Source: Janibacter cremeus (GTDB lineage Bacteria > Actinomycetota > Actinomycetes > Actinomycetales > Dermatophilaceae). Taken from it: DNA of 64,000 nt. The translations under genes were made by a program, and so were the position numbers. Of the stretch, positions 41,936-49,933 are shown in pieces (the first letter of the stretch is position 1; each line of letters opens with the position of its first letter). Below the pieces are notes generated by a model. That model was given only the letters and a program-made list of their open reading frames with translations, ran no database searches and was not told the DNA's origin. The stretch covers positions 1,612,001 to 1,676,000 of the forward strand of contig NZ_JACCAE010000001.1 in the NCBI RefSeq assembly GCF_013409205.1, given 5' to 3'.

Positions 41936-42829
41936 GTGCGGTCCGCCCTCGTCATCAACCCGGCGAAGGGGGGATGGGAGCGGGCGCTCGACGCGGTCAC
42001 CACGAGGGTGGCGGCAGCCGGATGGCCCGCCCCGGCGGTGCACCTGACGACCCGCGCCGAGACCGGCCGTGCCCAAGCGGCAAGCGCGGTCGAGGCGGGG
42101 GCCGAGCTGGTCATCGCCGCCGGCGGTGACGGCACGGTGCGCTCCGTGGCGCACGCCCTGGCCGGCACGGGCACTCAGCTGGGGATCATCCCGATCGGGA
42201 CCGCCAACCTGCTGGCGCACAACCTCGACCTGCCGAGCGGGGTCGACGCGGCAGCGGAGGTCGCGGTCACCGCCGGCGCCCGTCCGGTCGACCTCGGGCT
42301 CGCTCGCATCGACGACGAGGTGGAGGAGCACCCCTTCGTCGTCCTGGCGGGCATGGGCCACGACGCGGCGACGGTCGCGGCCACCCGTCCCCGGCTGAAG
42401 GAGCGCATCGGCTGGCCGGCCTATCTGGCGCCCGCCGCGGTGTCGGCCATGCGCCGACCGGTGCCGATGACGGTGCGCCACGACGACGAGATGGAGCGCG
42501 AGGTGCTCGCGTGGAGCGTCTTGGCCGCCAACTGCACCCGGGTGCGCGCCGGGGTGCTGGTCCCCGGGGGACTGCTCGACGACGGGCTGCTCGACGTGCT
42601 CGAGGTGATCGTGCGCTGGCCGGTGCAGTGGGTCGGTGTGGCCGCGAAGGGAGCGCTGGGCTGGCAGCGCAACGTCTCCGGGTTGCGCACACGGCCCTCG
42701 AGCGAGCTGGTGGTCACGAGCGCCACCCCCCTGCACATCCAGCTCGACGGGGACGTCATCGGGCCGGCCCGACGGATGCAGGTGCGCTGCATCCACCACG
42801 CCCTGCTCGTGCGGGCCACCGGTGGGTGA
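41936..42829 (+). CDS. Diacylglycerol/sphingosine kinase-family lipid kinase
   Basis: 297 residues. LVINPAKGGWE at the N-terminus, AAGGDGTVRSVAHAL near residue 60 (nucleotide-binding GGDGT) and GIIPIGTANLLAHNLDLP near 85 are the DAGK catalytic-domain motifs; PLHIQLDGDVIG near the C-terminus carries the acidic residues of the second domain. It should phosphorylate a lipid at the inner membrane face. GTG start at the base following the propeller stop, so the two are co-translated. Confidence 0.88.
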   Translation: MRSALVINPAKGGWERALDAVTTRVAAAGWPAPAVHLTTRAETGRAQAASAVEAGAELVIAAGGDGTVRSVAHALAGTGTQLGIIPIGTANLLAHNLDLPSGVDAAAEVAVTAGARPVDLGLARIDDEVEEHPFVVLAGMGHDAATVAATRPRLKERIGWPAYLAPAAVSAMRRPVPMTVRHDDEMEREVLAWSVLAANCTRVRAGVLVPGGLLDDGLLDVLEVIVRWPVQWVGVAAKGALGWQRNVSGLRTRPSSELVVTSATPLHIQLDGDVIGPARRMQVRCIHHALLVRATGG

Positions 42830-42856
42830 TCGAGGTGTGCGAGAGCCGTCACGGCG

Positions 42857-43489
42857 TCACGGCCTCGGCACCCGCGCCGCAGCGCGGACGCCCTCACTCG
42901 ATCCGTGCCGCCTGGGCGCTGCGCGCACGTGCGCGCGTTCACCCTGTTTGCCGACGAGGCTGAGGAACTCCACGGGCCCTGAGCTGGTCGCTCCGAACCA
43001 GTGCGGGGTGCGGGTGTCGAACTCGGCGGCCTCACCGGGTTCGAGGATCAGGTCGTGCTCGCCGAGGACCAGTCTCAGTCTCCCGTTGAGGACGAAGACC
43101 CAGTCGTAGCCCTCGTGGGTGCGCAGTTCGGGCTCGGCGTCATCGCGTCCGGTGGGGAGGATGAACTTGTAGGCCTGGATACCTCCGGGCCGGCGGGTCA
43201 GCGGCAGGACGGTCCGGCCGTCGCCGGTGGGGATCGGGCGCAGGTTGATGCGAGGGTCACCGGTCGGCGGAGCGTCGACGAGCTCGTCCAGAGTGACGCC
43301 GTGCGTGCGTGCCAGCGGCAGGAGCTGCTCCAAGGTGGGACGCCGAAGTCCGGCCTCGAGTCTGGACAACGTACTGGTCGAGATCCCGGTCTCCTCGGCG
43401 AGGTCACTCAGGGTGACGTCGCGTCGCTGCCGCAGTTGCTTCAGCCGCGGACCCACGGCGTCAAGGGTGCGGTCGATTGGGTACTCCAT
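42857..43489 (-). CDS. XRE-family regulator with C-terminal cupin domain
   Basis: 210 residues. The helix-turn-helix (RLKQLRQRRDVTLSDLAEET, then GISTSTLSRLEAGLRRPTLE) is followed from about 100 by a cupin: EPELRTHEGYDWVFVLNGRL and LEPGEAAEFDTRTPHWFGAT hold the His and Glu residues. This architecture regulates small-molecule uptake or catabolism. The start at 43489 gives MEYPIDRTLDAVG; the frame is open further but overlaps the WhiB gene and crosses the regulatory repeats. The upstream region has TTGC-type elements also found at the right end of the window. Confidence 0.85.
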   Translation of the reverse strand: MEYPIDRTLDAVGPRLKQLRQRRDVTLSDLAEETGISTSTLSRLEAGLRRPTLEQLLPLARTHGVTLDELVDAPPTGDPRINLRPIPTGDGRTVLPLTRRPGGIQAYKFILPTGRDDAEPELRTHEGYDWVFVLNGRLRLVLGEHDLILEPGEAAEFDTRTPHWFGATSSGPVEFLSLVGKQGERAHVRAAPRRHGSSEGVRAAARVPRP

Positions 43490-43499
43490 GCAGTCGACT

Positions 43500-43526
43500 T
43501 TGCCTTTTGGCAACACTGTTTGCAAG
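43500..43526 (-). promoter_or_regulatory. TTGCCAAAAGGCAA dyad and TTGCAAAC element before the XRE-cupin gene
   Basis: On the coding strand, CTTGCAAAC (43526-43518) is followed by TTGCC-AAAA-GGCAA (43513-43500), a perfect dyad 10 bases before the start codon. The combination TTGCAAACA...TTGC(C)AAAAG recurs at 63951-63973. It is probably the operator of the XRE-cupin protein. Confidence 0.6.
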
Positions 43527-43611
43527 AACGACAGGCGAGGGTTCCCGATGGGCTCGCCGCAGGTGGCGCAGCTGACCTCAACTCCCGCCACGTGCGTGAC
43601 GCGGTGGACGG

Positions 43612-43899
43612 CTAGGCCCCGCGGGCATCGTCGGCTCGACGCAACTCGCGCCGCTCCTGCGGGGTCAGGCCTCCCCAGACGCCGTGGTCCTGCCCGGTGC
43701 GCAGGGCGTACTGGAGGCACTGCGCCCGCACGGGGCAGCCCTCGCAGATCGCCTTGGCCTGGCTGACCTGCCACACGGCCGGGCCCGCGACGCCGACCGG
43801 GAAGAACAGGTCCAGCTCCTCGCCGTAGCACGCGGCCTCGTGGCGCCAGTGCGGGGCGTCGTCCGCCCGCCGGGTGAAGGGATTCAACAGCAGCCGCAC
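43612..43899 (-). CDS. WhiB-family iron-sulfur regulator
   Basis: 95 residues. Four cysteines at 24, 52, 55 and 61 (AACYGEE; CEGCPVRAQC, the C-x2-C-x5-C triad) bind a [4Fe-4S] cluster, and GVWGGLTPQERREL is the turn and helix that contacts sigma factor region 4 and DNA. The position C-terminal tail is acidic and short, like WhiE-type members. WhiB proteins act with the primary sigma factor in stress responses. Its first 16 bases overlap the end of the PNPOx gene, so the two are translationally linked. Confidence 0.92.
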   Translation of the reverse strand: MRLLLNPFTRRADDAPHWRHEAACYGEELDLFFPVGVAGPAVWQVSQAKAICEGCPVRAQCLQYALRTGQDHGVWGGLTPQERRELRRADDARGA

Positions 43900-44351
43900 T
43901 CCCCGCGAGTGGCCTTCATCTCGCGTCCGCTGACCTCATCGGGACGGATGGAGGTCCAGAACGTCCCCTCCGGCTGCTCGCCCCACTGGTCGCCGAGCCG
44001 GTCCTCGAAGCGCCGACTGGTCTCCTCGTCGTAGACGGTGCTCGCGACTCCCCGGACCAGCACGCTCCACCCGGTGCCCTCGAGCGCGTCGAACTCGTCG
44101 ACCTCGAAGGCGACGGATGTCTGGTTCACCGCGGACGCCAGCACCGAGTCCCATCGGGCGCGGAAGGCGATGGAGCTGCCGTCGACGACGTGGTTGACCG
44201 GGAGGATGACTGTCTCCCCGGCATCGTGGAAGGCGATCCGTCCGATCGGCGTCGAGGCGATCCGGCGCAGGCACTCCCGGTGGTCCAGCACCCCCAGACC
44301 GCGGTGGTCCGTGGCGGTGGTCTCCGGTCCCTGCTGCTGTGTGGTTGTCAT
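43884..44351 (-). CDS. Pyridoxamine 5'-phosphate oxidase-like FMN/heme-binding fold protein
   Basis: 155 residues. LGVLDHRECLRRIASTPIGR, RIAFHDAGETVILPVNHVVD and WSVLVRGVASTVYDEE follow the split-barrel fold of PNPOx-like proteins, which use FMN, F420 or heme; the ligand is not identifiable. It ends in Gly-Glu-Cys-Gly-Cys-Cys, an unusual Cys-rich tail that could bind metal. GGAGG precedes the ATG at 44351. The 3' end overlaps the WhiB gene by 16 bases, suggesting a joint redox function. Confidence 0.8.
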   Translation of the reverse strand: MTTTQQQGPETTATDHRGLGVLDHRECLRRIASTPIGRIAFHDAGETVILPVNHVVDGSSIAFRARWDSVLASAVNQTSVAFEVDEFDALEGTGWSVLVRGVASTVYDEETSRRFEDRLGDQWGEQPEGTFWTSIRPDEVSGREMKATRGECGCC

Positions 44352-44502
44352 GGTGGGCCTCCTGGCTGGTGCACTCCTGGCGAAGTGGGTCCTTTCGGGT
44401 GATGGTGGTTCCACAAATTTACACGGTTCTTCTCGTGAATAATAGGTCCGACCACCTGGCGAGCGCCGTCTGACCGCCTCGACCACGCGATACCGTCTGG
44501 CC

Positions 44503-45261
44503 ATGACCTTCACCACCCTGATCACCGGCGCCAGCTCCGGGCTCGGCGCCGAGATGGCCCGCCAGTTCGCCGCGCTCGGCCACGACCTCGCGCTCACCGC
44601 CCGTCGGACCGAGCGCCTCGACGCGCTGAAGGCCGAGATCACCGCGGCCCACCCGCAGCGTCGGGTCGAGACGTACGCCCTCGACGTCACCCGGGACGAG
44701 GACGTCACCGCGGTCTTCGAGCAGGCGAAGGGGGACTTCACCCGCCTCGACCGCGTCGTCGTCAACGCGGGGCTGGGCAAGGGCGCTCCGTACGGCAAGG
44801 GCAGCCACTACGCCAACCGCCAGACGATCGAGACGAACGTCCTGGGTGCCGCGGTGCAGACGGAGGCCGCGATGGCGATCTTCCGCGAGCAGCGGGCCGG
44901 GCACCTGGTCCTCATCGCCTCGATCACCGCGCTTCGCGGCATGCCCAAGTCGATGACGACGTACGCCGCGACCAAGGCCTTCCTCGCCTCGCTCGGCGAG
45001 GGCATCCGCTCGGAGATGCTCGGCAAGCCAGAGCTGGCCATCGACGTCTCGGTCCTCTACCCGGGATACATCCGCACCGAGATGAACGAGAAGGTCGAGC
45101 AGAAGACGAAGTTCATGGTCGACACCGACGTGGGTGTGCGCTCGATGGTCGAAGCGATCGAGGCCCGCAAGCCGAAGGCCTACGTCCCCGCCAAGCCCTG
45201 GGTCGCCATCGGTGCCGCCATGAAGGCGCTACCCCTGCCCGTGGTGCGCAAGCTGCTCTGA
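44503..45261 (+). CDS. Short-chain dehydrogenase/reductase
   Basis: 252 residues. TGASSGLGAEMARQFAALGH is the cofactor loop, with TARRTERL favouring NADP(H); VNAG, ASITALRG (catalytic Ser) and YAATK (Tyr-Lys) complete the active site. The C-terminus (AYVPAKPWVAIGAAMKALPL) is longer and hydrophobic, resembling SDRs that act on lipids or ketones at membranes. TACCGT begins 12 bases before the ATG, indicating a leaderless transcript. Divergent from PNPOx-WhiB. Confidence 0.88.
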   Translation: MTFTTLITGASSGLGAEMARQFAALGHDLALTARRTERLDALKAEITAAHPQRRVETYALDVTRDEDVTAVFEQAKGDFTRLDRVVVNAGLGKGAPYGKGSHYANRQTIETNVLGAAVQTEAAMAIFREQRAGHLVLIASITALRGMPKSMTTYAATKAFLASLGEGIRSEMLGKPELAIDVSVLYPGYIRTEMNEKVEQKTKFMVDTDVGVRSMVEAIEARKPKAYVPAKPWVAIGAAMKALPLPVVRKLL

Positions 45262-45280
45262 GTCGCTGAACCCTCCCGAG

Positions 45281-45322
45281 TCGATGTGATCGCGCGCGTC
45301 CGGGCGCGCGGATCTACATCGA
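45281..45322. repeat. Dispersed intergenic hairpin repeat, copy 3
   Basis: TCGATGT (45281-45287) and ACATCGA (45316-45322) close a stem with GATC and GCGCGC segments inside. The right arm supplies the last codons and stop of the WYL gene. Confidence 0.75.
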
Positions 45323-46288
45323 ATCCCCGTGGGGGGCGGGGGTGGCGCCAACGGCCGCCACGAACTCGTCGATCGCCGTGACGAGCCCAGGCGGGTCGAC
45401 CACCGTCAGCCGCGCACCGAGGTCGTGCGCCGCGAGGGTCAGGTGCCGCGCGAGCAGTCCCAGATCGTCCGCTGAGGACTCGAGCTCGCTCAGTCCGGGG
45501 CCGAGGGACGTCGCGGTGCCGTAGGCCTCCGGCACCCGACGGCGCACGTCCGCGGCGTCGGCAGTCAACCGGACCCGCACCCGGTGGGCGTACCCGGACC
45601 GGGTCACCGCCCGCCGCACGTGCTCGACGGCGTCCGGCGCCTCCCGCGGGGTGAAGCGGAAGGTCGACGCCCGCACCCCGGCCATCCGGTCGAGACGGAA
45701 GGTGCGCCAGTCCTGCCTGCGCAGGTCCCACGCGAGCAGGTACCACCGCCGGCCGGTCGCGACGAGACGGTAGGGCTCGACGTCCCGCTCGCTGCCCTCA
45801 CCGGTGCGGCCGGTGTAGTCGAAGCGGGCCCGAACCCGATCACGAATGGCGTGCGCCAGGACGACGAGCACGCCGGTGTCGACGTCGTCGGTGGCCCCCG
45901 GCAGCAGGGCGGTGGCGTCGGCGAGCGCGGCCACCTCGACGCGCAGCCGGGGCGGCATGACCTGGTCGAGCTTGGTCAGGGCCCGCACCGCGGGTTCCCC
46001 GATGGCCGAGATCCCCTGCGCCCCAACGCGGAGCGCCACGGTCACGGCCACGACCTCGTCCTCCTCGAGGAGCAGTGGGGGCATGTGCCCACCGGCGCCG
46101 AAGCGGTACCCACCGCCCACACCCGGTGTCGCCTCGACCGGGTACCCGAGGTCACGCAGTCGCCCGATGTCCCGGCGCAGGGTCCTCGTGGTCACGCCGA
46201 GCACCTCGATCAGCTCCGGCCCGGTCCACACCGACCGGGCCTGGAAGAGCCCCAGGAGGCGCAGCACGCGTTCGGTCGTCTCTGCCAT
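45314..46288 (-). CDS. HTH/WYL-domain transcriptional regulator (YafY type)
   Basis: 324 residues. The N-terminal HTH-11 domain (ERVLRLLGLFQARSVW, VTTRTLRRDIGRLRDLGYPV) is followed by a long linker and the WYL domain: EPYRLVATGRRWYLLAWDLR, RQDWRTFRLDRMAGV. WYL domains sense ligands, often nucleic acids or nucleotides. Divergent from the DinB-like gene with a GACAC-AAA-GTGTC dyad between them, so it probably controls both. The C-terminal codons come from a dispersed hairpin. Confidence 0.88.
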   Translation of the reverse strand: MAETTERVLRLLGLFQARSVWTGPELIEVLGVTTRTLRRDIGRLRDLGYPVEATPGVGGGYRFGAGGHMPPLLLEEDEVVAVTVALRVGAQGISAIGEPAVRALTKLDQVMPPRLRVEVAALADATALLPGATDDVDTGVLVVLAHAIRDRVRARFDYTGRTGEGSERDVEPYRLVATGRRWYLLAWDLRRQDWRTFRLDRMAGVRASTFRFTPREAPDAVEHVRRAVTRSGYAHRVRVRLTADAADVRRRVPEAYGTATSLGPGLSELESSADDLGLLARHLTLAAHDLGARLTVVDPPGLVTAIDEFVAAVGATPAPHGDSM

Positions 46289-46311
46289 GCATCCATCCTC
46301 CTCCGATCAGT

Positions 46312-46324
46312 GACACAAAGTGTC
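46312..46324. promoter_or_regulatory. GACAC-AAA-GTGTC dyad between the WYL and DinB genes
   Basis: A perfect 5-3-5 dyad, preceded by T, in the divergent intergenic region 24 bases upstream of the WYL start. A likely operator for the WYL regulator. Confidence 0.6.
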
Positions 46325-46399
46325 CGCAATTGCCGCGACGGTGGTGCCACGGCGTCGGGAGCACCCCCTTCGCCCACCCAGAGAGAGCGGGAGAGAACC

Positions 46400-46993
46400 A
46401 TGTACGCACCGACCAGCCACGACGAGGCCACCGGCTACGCCGAGTACGTCGACCAGCAGCTGGAGGCGTTGCGCGCCAGCGCCTTCGGGCTCACCGAGGA
46501 GCAGGCGCGAGCGACCCCGACCCGCTCAGCGCTGTCGATCGGCGGCCTCATCAAGCACACCAACCACGTCATCGCTCCGCCGGAGGAGAAGCAGGGCATG
46601 GAGATCCGCGACGGCGGGGAGATCAGCCCGGCCGCCTACGCAGCATTCATGGACGGCTTCGCCCTGCGCGACGACGAGACCCTCGACGGCGCCCTCGAGC
46701 TCTTCGACCGCCGCCGCACGGCGCTCGTGGAATGGATCCGAGGTTGCGACCCCGACGCCGAGCAGACCGTGCCCCCGGCCCCTTGGTACGGCCTGATGAA
46801 CTCCTCGCGGGCGAGGATGCGCTACTCCTTCGGTCACCTCATCGAGGAGCTGGCCCGGCACGCCGGCCACGCGGACATCATCCGCGAGCAGATCGACGGC
46901 GCGACCACCCTCGAGCTCGTCCTCGCCGACACCGGCCGGCCGGCGACCCCCTTCGCCCGCCCGTGGGGAACACCGCAGTCGGTCGGGTCATGA
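46400..46993 (+). CDS. DinB-family protein
   Basis: 197 residues. A helical bundle with His in IGGLIKHTNHVIAP near residue 55 and the pair HLIEELARHAGHADIIREQI near 150-165, matching the three-His metal site of DinB/YfiT proteins. Members are metal-dependent thiol transferases (mycothiol- or bacillithiol-linked); in actinobacteria mycothiol is the likely cofactor (inference). GAGCGGGAGAG precedes the ATG. Divergent from the WYL regulator. Confidence 0.85.
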   Translation: MYAPTSHDEATGYAEYVDQQLEALRASAFGLTEEQARATPTRSALSIGGLIKHTNHVIAPPEEKQGMEIRDGGEISPAAYAAFMDGFALRDDETLDGALELFDRRRTALVEWIRGCDPDAEQTVPPAPWYGLMNSSRARMRYSFGHLIEELARHAGHADIIREQIDGATTLELVLADTGRPATPFARPWGTPQSVGS

Positions 46994-47000
46994 TGGCCGG

Positions 47001-47630
47001 ATGGAGATCATCGGTCTGACCGTCACCGCGCCCGACGTCGCCGCCACCGAGAAGGCCTGGCAGCGACTCGGGCCGGTCGGCGTCAGCATCGAGGTCATCG
47101 CCGGGGAACCCGGGATGGCAACGGTCACGCTCGGCGTCGACGACGTGCCCGAGACCGAGCGGCTGCTCCGCAGGCGCGGGTTGGTCGGGGACGCGGCCGG
47201 CTTCGACCTCGGCGGCACCACCTGGCGACTGGCCCCCACCCCCGGTGACGAAGGGGGCGGACCGGCGCCTCGCGTGGACCACGTCGTCGTGGTCACCGGC
47301 GACCCGGAGCGTGCAGCGGCGAACTTCGGTGCCCGGCTGGGGCTGGACCTGCGGCTGGACCGGCAGACCGGCCACGGTTTCCGGGGGCTGTTCTTCCGCT
47401 GCGGCGACGCGGTCGTGGAGGTCATCGTGCCGAGCGCGCCCCCGCAGGGACCGGACACCTTCGGGGGCGTCGCCTGGCGGGTGGCCGATCTCGACACGAC
47501 GCGGACACGACTGGCCCGGTCCGGCGTCGAGCTGTCGCCGGTGCGCGAGGGACGCAAACCGGGTACGCGCGTGACCACTGTCCGCGATCCCGACCTCGCG
47601 GTCCCCACCCTCCTCCTCGCGAGCGCCTGA
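47001..47630 (+). CDS. VOC-superfamily (glyoxalase-like) protein
   Basis: 209 residues with two VOC halves: IIGLTVTAPDVAATEKAWQR at the N-terminus and RVDHVVVVTGDPERAAANFG from about 92, then GFRGLFFRCGDAVVEVIVPS. Metal ligands fit His95 and Glu139 positions. The enzyme class covers glyoxalases, dioxygenases and resistance proteins; substrate unknown. It begins 7 bases after the DinB stop and is probably in the same operon. Confidence 0.8.
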   Translation: MEIIGLTVTAPDVAATEKAWQRLGPVGVSIEVIAGEPGMATVTLGVDDVPETERLLRRRGLVGDAAGFDLGGTTWRLAPTPGDEGGGPAPRVDHVVVVTGDPERAAANFGARLGLDLRLDRQTGHGFRGLFFRCGDAVVEVIVPSAPPQGPDTFGGVAWRVADLDTTRTRLARSGVELSPVREGRKPGTRVTTVRDPDLAVPTLLLASA

Positions 47631-47646
47631 GCCCTATCCCACACCC

Positions 47647-47694
47647 GGGTCGAGGTATCCGGGCGCGCCCTGACGCGCAGGAACACCTCGACCC
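47647..47694. repeat. Dispersed intergenic hairpin repeat, copy 4
   Basis: GGGTCGAGGT (47647-47656) and ACCTCGACCC (47685-47694) are perfect end arms with inner GCGCG/CGCGC pairing. It lies 17 bases after the VOC gene and just before the MarR promoter. Confidence 0.75.
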
Positions 47695-47703
47695 CCCGCC
47701 GAC

Positions 47704-47748
47704 TTGAATGCGTGCATCACGCAGATATATACTTGCTGGGTGCACGCA
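47704..47748 (+). promoter_or_regulatory. Promoter and MarR operator
   Basis: TTGAAT (47704-47709) and TATACT (47728-47733), spaced 18, put +1 at the GTG 47740. TGCGTG-CAT-CACGCA (47709-47723) is a perfect dyad between the boxes, and TGCACGCA (47741-47748) is the reverse complement of TGCGTGCA (47709-47716), giving a second pairing across the start. This is a typical MarR autorepression arrangement. Confidence 0.75.
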
Positions 47749-48249
47749 ACTATTGATGAGATCGGACTCCCCCTCCAGGAGACGCTGGGGCGCGTCTTCG
47801 GCCAGTTCTCCCGTCTGATCGTCCGCCGTCAGACACTCGACCCGACGGCGATGTCCCGCACCGACTACTCCCTGCTGGCCGCACTCGAGCACTGCCACCA
47901 CGAGGCGGGGATGCGCACCTCCCACCTCGCGCAGACCCAGGGTCAGGACGCCTCCACCGTCAGTCGTCGTCTGGGCCTGCTGGAGACGCAGGGCCATATC
48001 GAGCGACTGGCCGACCCCAGCGACGGACGCGCCTCCACGGTGCGGCTGACCCCGGCGGGCCGGACCGCCCTGAGTGACGAGCGCACCGCCCGTACCGACC
48101 TGATCGGCGCGATCCTCACCGACTGGCCGCACGACGACCTCGCCGACCTCGACCGTCTGCTCACCCGCCTGAGCGAGGACCTGGCCGCCGACGCCGGGTC
48201 TGCCGGGCCATCCCCTTCGCCCTCCGTCCACGCCACCGGAAAGGCCTGA
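47740..48249 (+). CDS. MarR-family regulator of the adjacent drug exporter
   Basis: 169 residues. RTSHLAQTQGQDASTVSRRL is the recognition helix-turn-helix and LADPSDGRASTVRLTPAG the beta-wing with the conserved D-x-R-D-like turn. The frame extends to a TTG at 47704, but that is the -35 box; the GTG at 47740 coincides with the predicted transcription start and gives a normal-length protein. The MFS exporter follows 2 bases after the stop, so this is a self-contained inducible efflux operon. Confidence 0.88.
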   Translation: MHATIDEIGLPLQETLGRVFGQFSRLIVRRQTLDPTAMSRTDYSLLAALEHCHHEAGMRTSHLAQTQGQDASTVSRRLGLLETQGHIERLADPSDGRASTVRLTPAGRTALSDERTARTDLIGAILTDWPHDDLADLDRLLTRLSEDLAADAGSAGPSPSPSVHATGKA

Positions 48250-48251
48250 AG

Positions 48252-49892
48252 ATGAGCGCCCCCACCACCCCCGCCGCATACAAGATGAGCGCCGAGCATC
48301 GTCGGGTCTTCATCGGGCTCATGCTCGGCATGCTCGTCGCCTCCGTCAGCCAGACGATCGTCAGCCCCGCGCTGCCGCGGATCGTCGCCGAACTCGGGGG
48401 CGTGAGCCACTACAGCTGGGTCGCGACCGCCGCGATGCTCGTCTCCGCGGTCACCGTCCCGATCGTCGGCAAGCTGTCCGACCTCTACGGTCGCCGTGCC
48501 TTCTACATCGCCGGTATCTGTGTCTTCATGGCCGGCACGGTGTTCGCCGGATTCGCGCAGAGCTTCTGGATGCTCGTGGTCGCCCGGGGGATCCAGGGCC
48601 TGGGGATGGGCACGCTGATGCCGCTGTCGCAGACCATCATCGGCGACATCATCCCGCCGCGGCAGCGTGGCAAGTACCAGGGTCTGATGGGCGCCGTCTT
48701 CGGCGTCACCTCGGTCGCCGGCCCGCTCGCCGGCGGGCTGATCACCGACCACTTCGGCTGGCGCTGGCTGTTCTTCGTCACCCTGCCCGTCGGCCTGCTG
48801 GCCCTGACCTTCATCGTGAAGTTCCTCCACCTGCCGCACGAGCCGCGCAAGGCGGTCATCGACTACCCGGGCATCGCGACCCTGTCCACGGCGCTGGTCT
48901 CGCTGCTCATCGCGGTCTCATCCGGCGGCACCTCGTGGGCCTGGGGATCGACGACCTCCCTGGGCCTGTTCGGCCTGAGCCTGCTCTCGACCATCGCCTT
49001 CGTGGCCATCGAGCTGCGCGCGGTCGAGCCGCTGCTGCCGCTGCGCCTGATCGCCAACCGCACGATCGCCCTGAGTCTGATCGCGTCCTTCGGCATCGCC
49101 ATCGTCATGTTCGGCTCGATCATCTACATCCCGGTCTACGCCCAGGGAGTCATCGGGGTGAATGCGACCAACTCCGGCCTGATCCTCATGCCGCTCATGC
49201 TCGGCTTCATCACCTGCGGCATCCTCACCGGGCTGGCCATCACCAGGACCGGTCACTACCGCCCCTTCATGCTCACCGGGATCGCGATCATGGCCGGGGG
49301 CGTCCTGCTGCTCACCCGACTGGACCACACGGCCACCGCGACGGAGCTGACCCTGGCGATGGTCGTCATCGGTATCGGTCTCGGGATGGCCATGCAGCAG
49401 TACACCCTCGTCGTGCAGAACGTCGTCACCCGCGCCGACATGGGCGTCGCGACGGCCTCGACCCAGTTCTTCCGCAACGTCGGCTCGACCGTGGGCATCG
49501 CGATCTACGGCACCGTGATGGCCACGGGGCTGGGCCAGAGCATCGCCGGCCACCTGCCCGCCGGGGTCCCGAAGGGGGCCGCCGGCCGGATGGACGCCGG
49601 TTCCGTGCTCGACCCGAGCGCCCTGGCGAACGTGCCACCGGCCGTGGCCGAGGCCGTGCGCTGGGGTCTGGCCGAGCAGCTCGGCAGCGCCTTCATGCTG
49701 GGCCTGCCGGTCCTCGCGGTCGTCTTCGTCGCGACCTGGTTCATCCCGCACACGCCGCTGCGCGAGTCCGCCCACGACCACCCCGTCCAGGACGCGGCTC
49801 AGGACGTCCTCGACACCTACGCCTCGGAGGCGCCCGAGCACCACGAGGCGGTCCACCAGCGCGAGGGCCTGGCCACGCCGCACCGGGGCTGA
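48252..49892 (+). CDS. MFS multidrug transporter, DHA2 family
   Basis: 546 residues, about 14 membrane segments. ASVSQTIVSPALPRIVAELG in helix 1, GKLSDLYGRRAFYIAG (motif A), GLGMGTLMPLSQTIIGDIIP and GAVFGVTSVAGPLAGGLIT (motif C). The C-terminus carries a polar His/Glu-rich tail beyond the last helix (from about residue 505). In an operon with the MarR regulator; the exported compound is unknown. Confidence 0.9.
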   Translation: MSAPTTPAAYKMSAEHRRVFIGLMLGMLVASVSQTIVSPALPRIVAELGGVSHYSWVATAAMLVSAVTVPIVGKLSDLYGRRAFYIAGICVFMAGTVFAGFAQSFWMLVVARGIQGLGMGTLMPLSQTIIGDIIPPRQRGKYQGLMGAVFGVTSVAGPLAGGLITDHFGWRWLFFVTLPVGLLALTFIVKFLHLPHEPRKAVIDYPGIATLSTALVSLLIAVSSGGTSWAWGSTTSLGLFGLSLLSTIAFVAIELRAVEPLLPLRLIANRTIALSLIASFGIAIVMFGSIIYIPVYAQGVIGVNATNSGLILMPLMLGFITCGILTGLAITRTGHYRPFMLTGIAIMAGGVLLLTRLDHTATATELTLAMVVIGIGLGMAMQQYTLVVQNVVTRADMGVATASTQFFRNVGSTVGIAIYGTVMATGLGQSIAGHLPAGVPKGAAGRMDAGSVLDPSALANVPPAVAEAVRWGLAEQLGSAFMLGLPVLAVVFVATWFIPHTPLRESAHDHPVQDAAQDVLDTYASEAPEHHEAVHQREGLATPHRG

Positions 49893-49933
49893 CCACCCCT
49901 TTCCCCGGCGCAGGACTATGCCTCGGCGTCCTT

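Noticed and set aside
43490-43831. 324-residue form of the XRE-cupin protein
   Set aside because: The added part overlaps the WhiB gene, crosses the operator-like dyad and does not resemble any domain.
47704-47739. TTG start for the MarR protein
   Set aside because: TTGAAT here is the -35 box and the segment holds the operator dyad; the GTG at 47740 fits the transcription start and family length.
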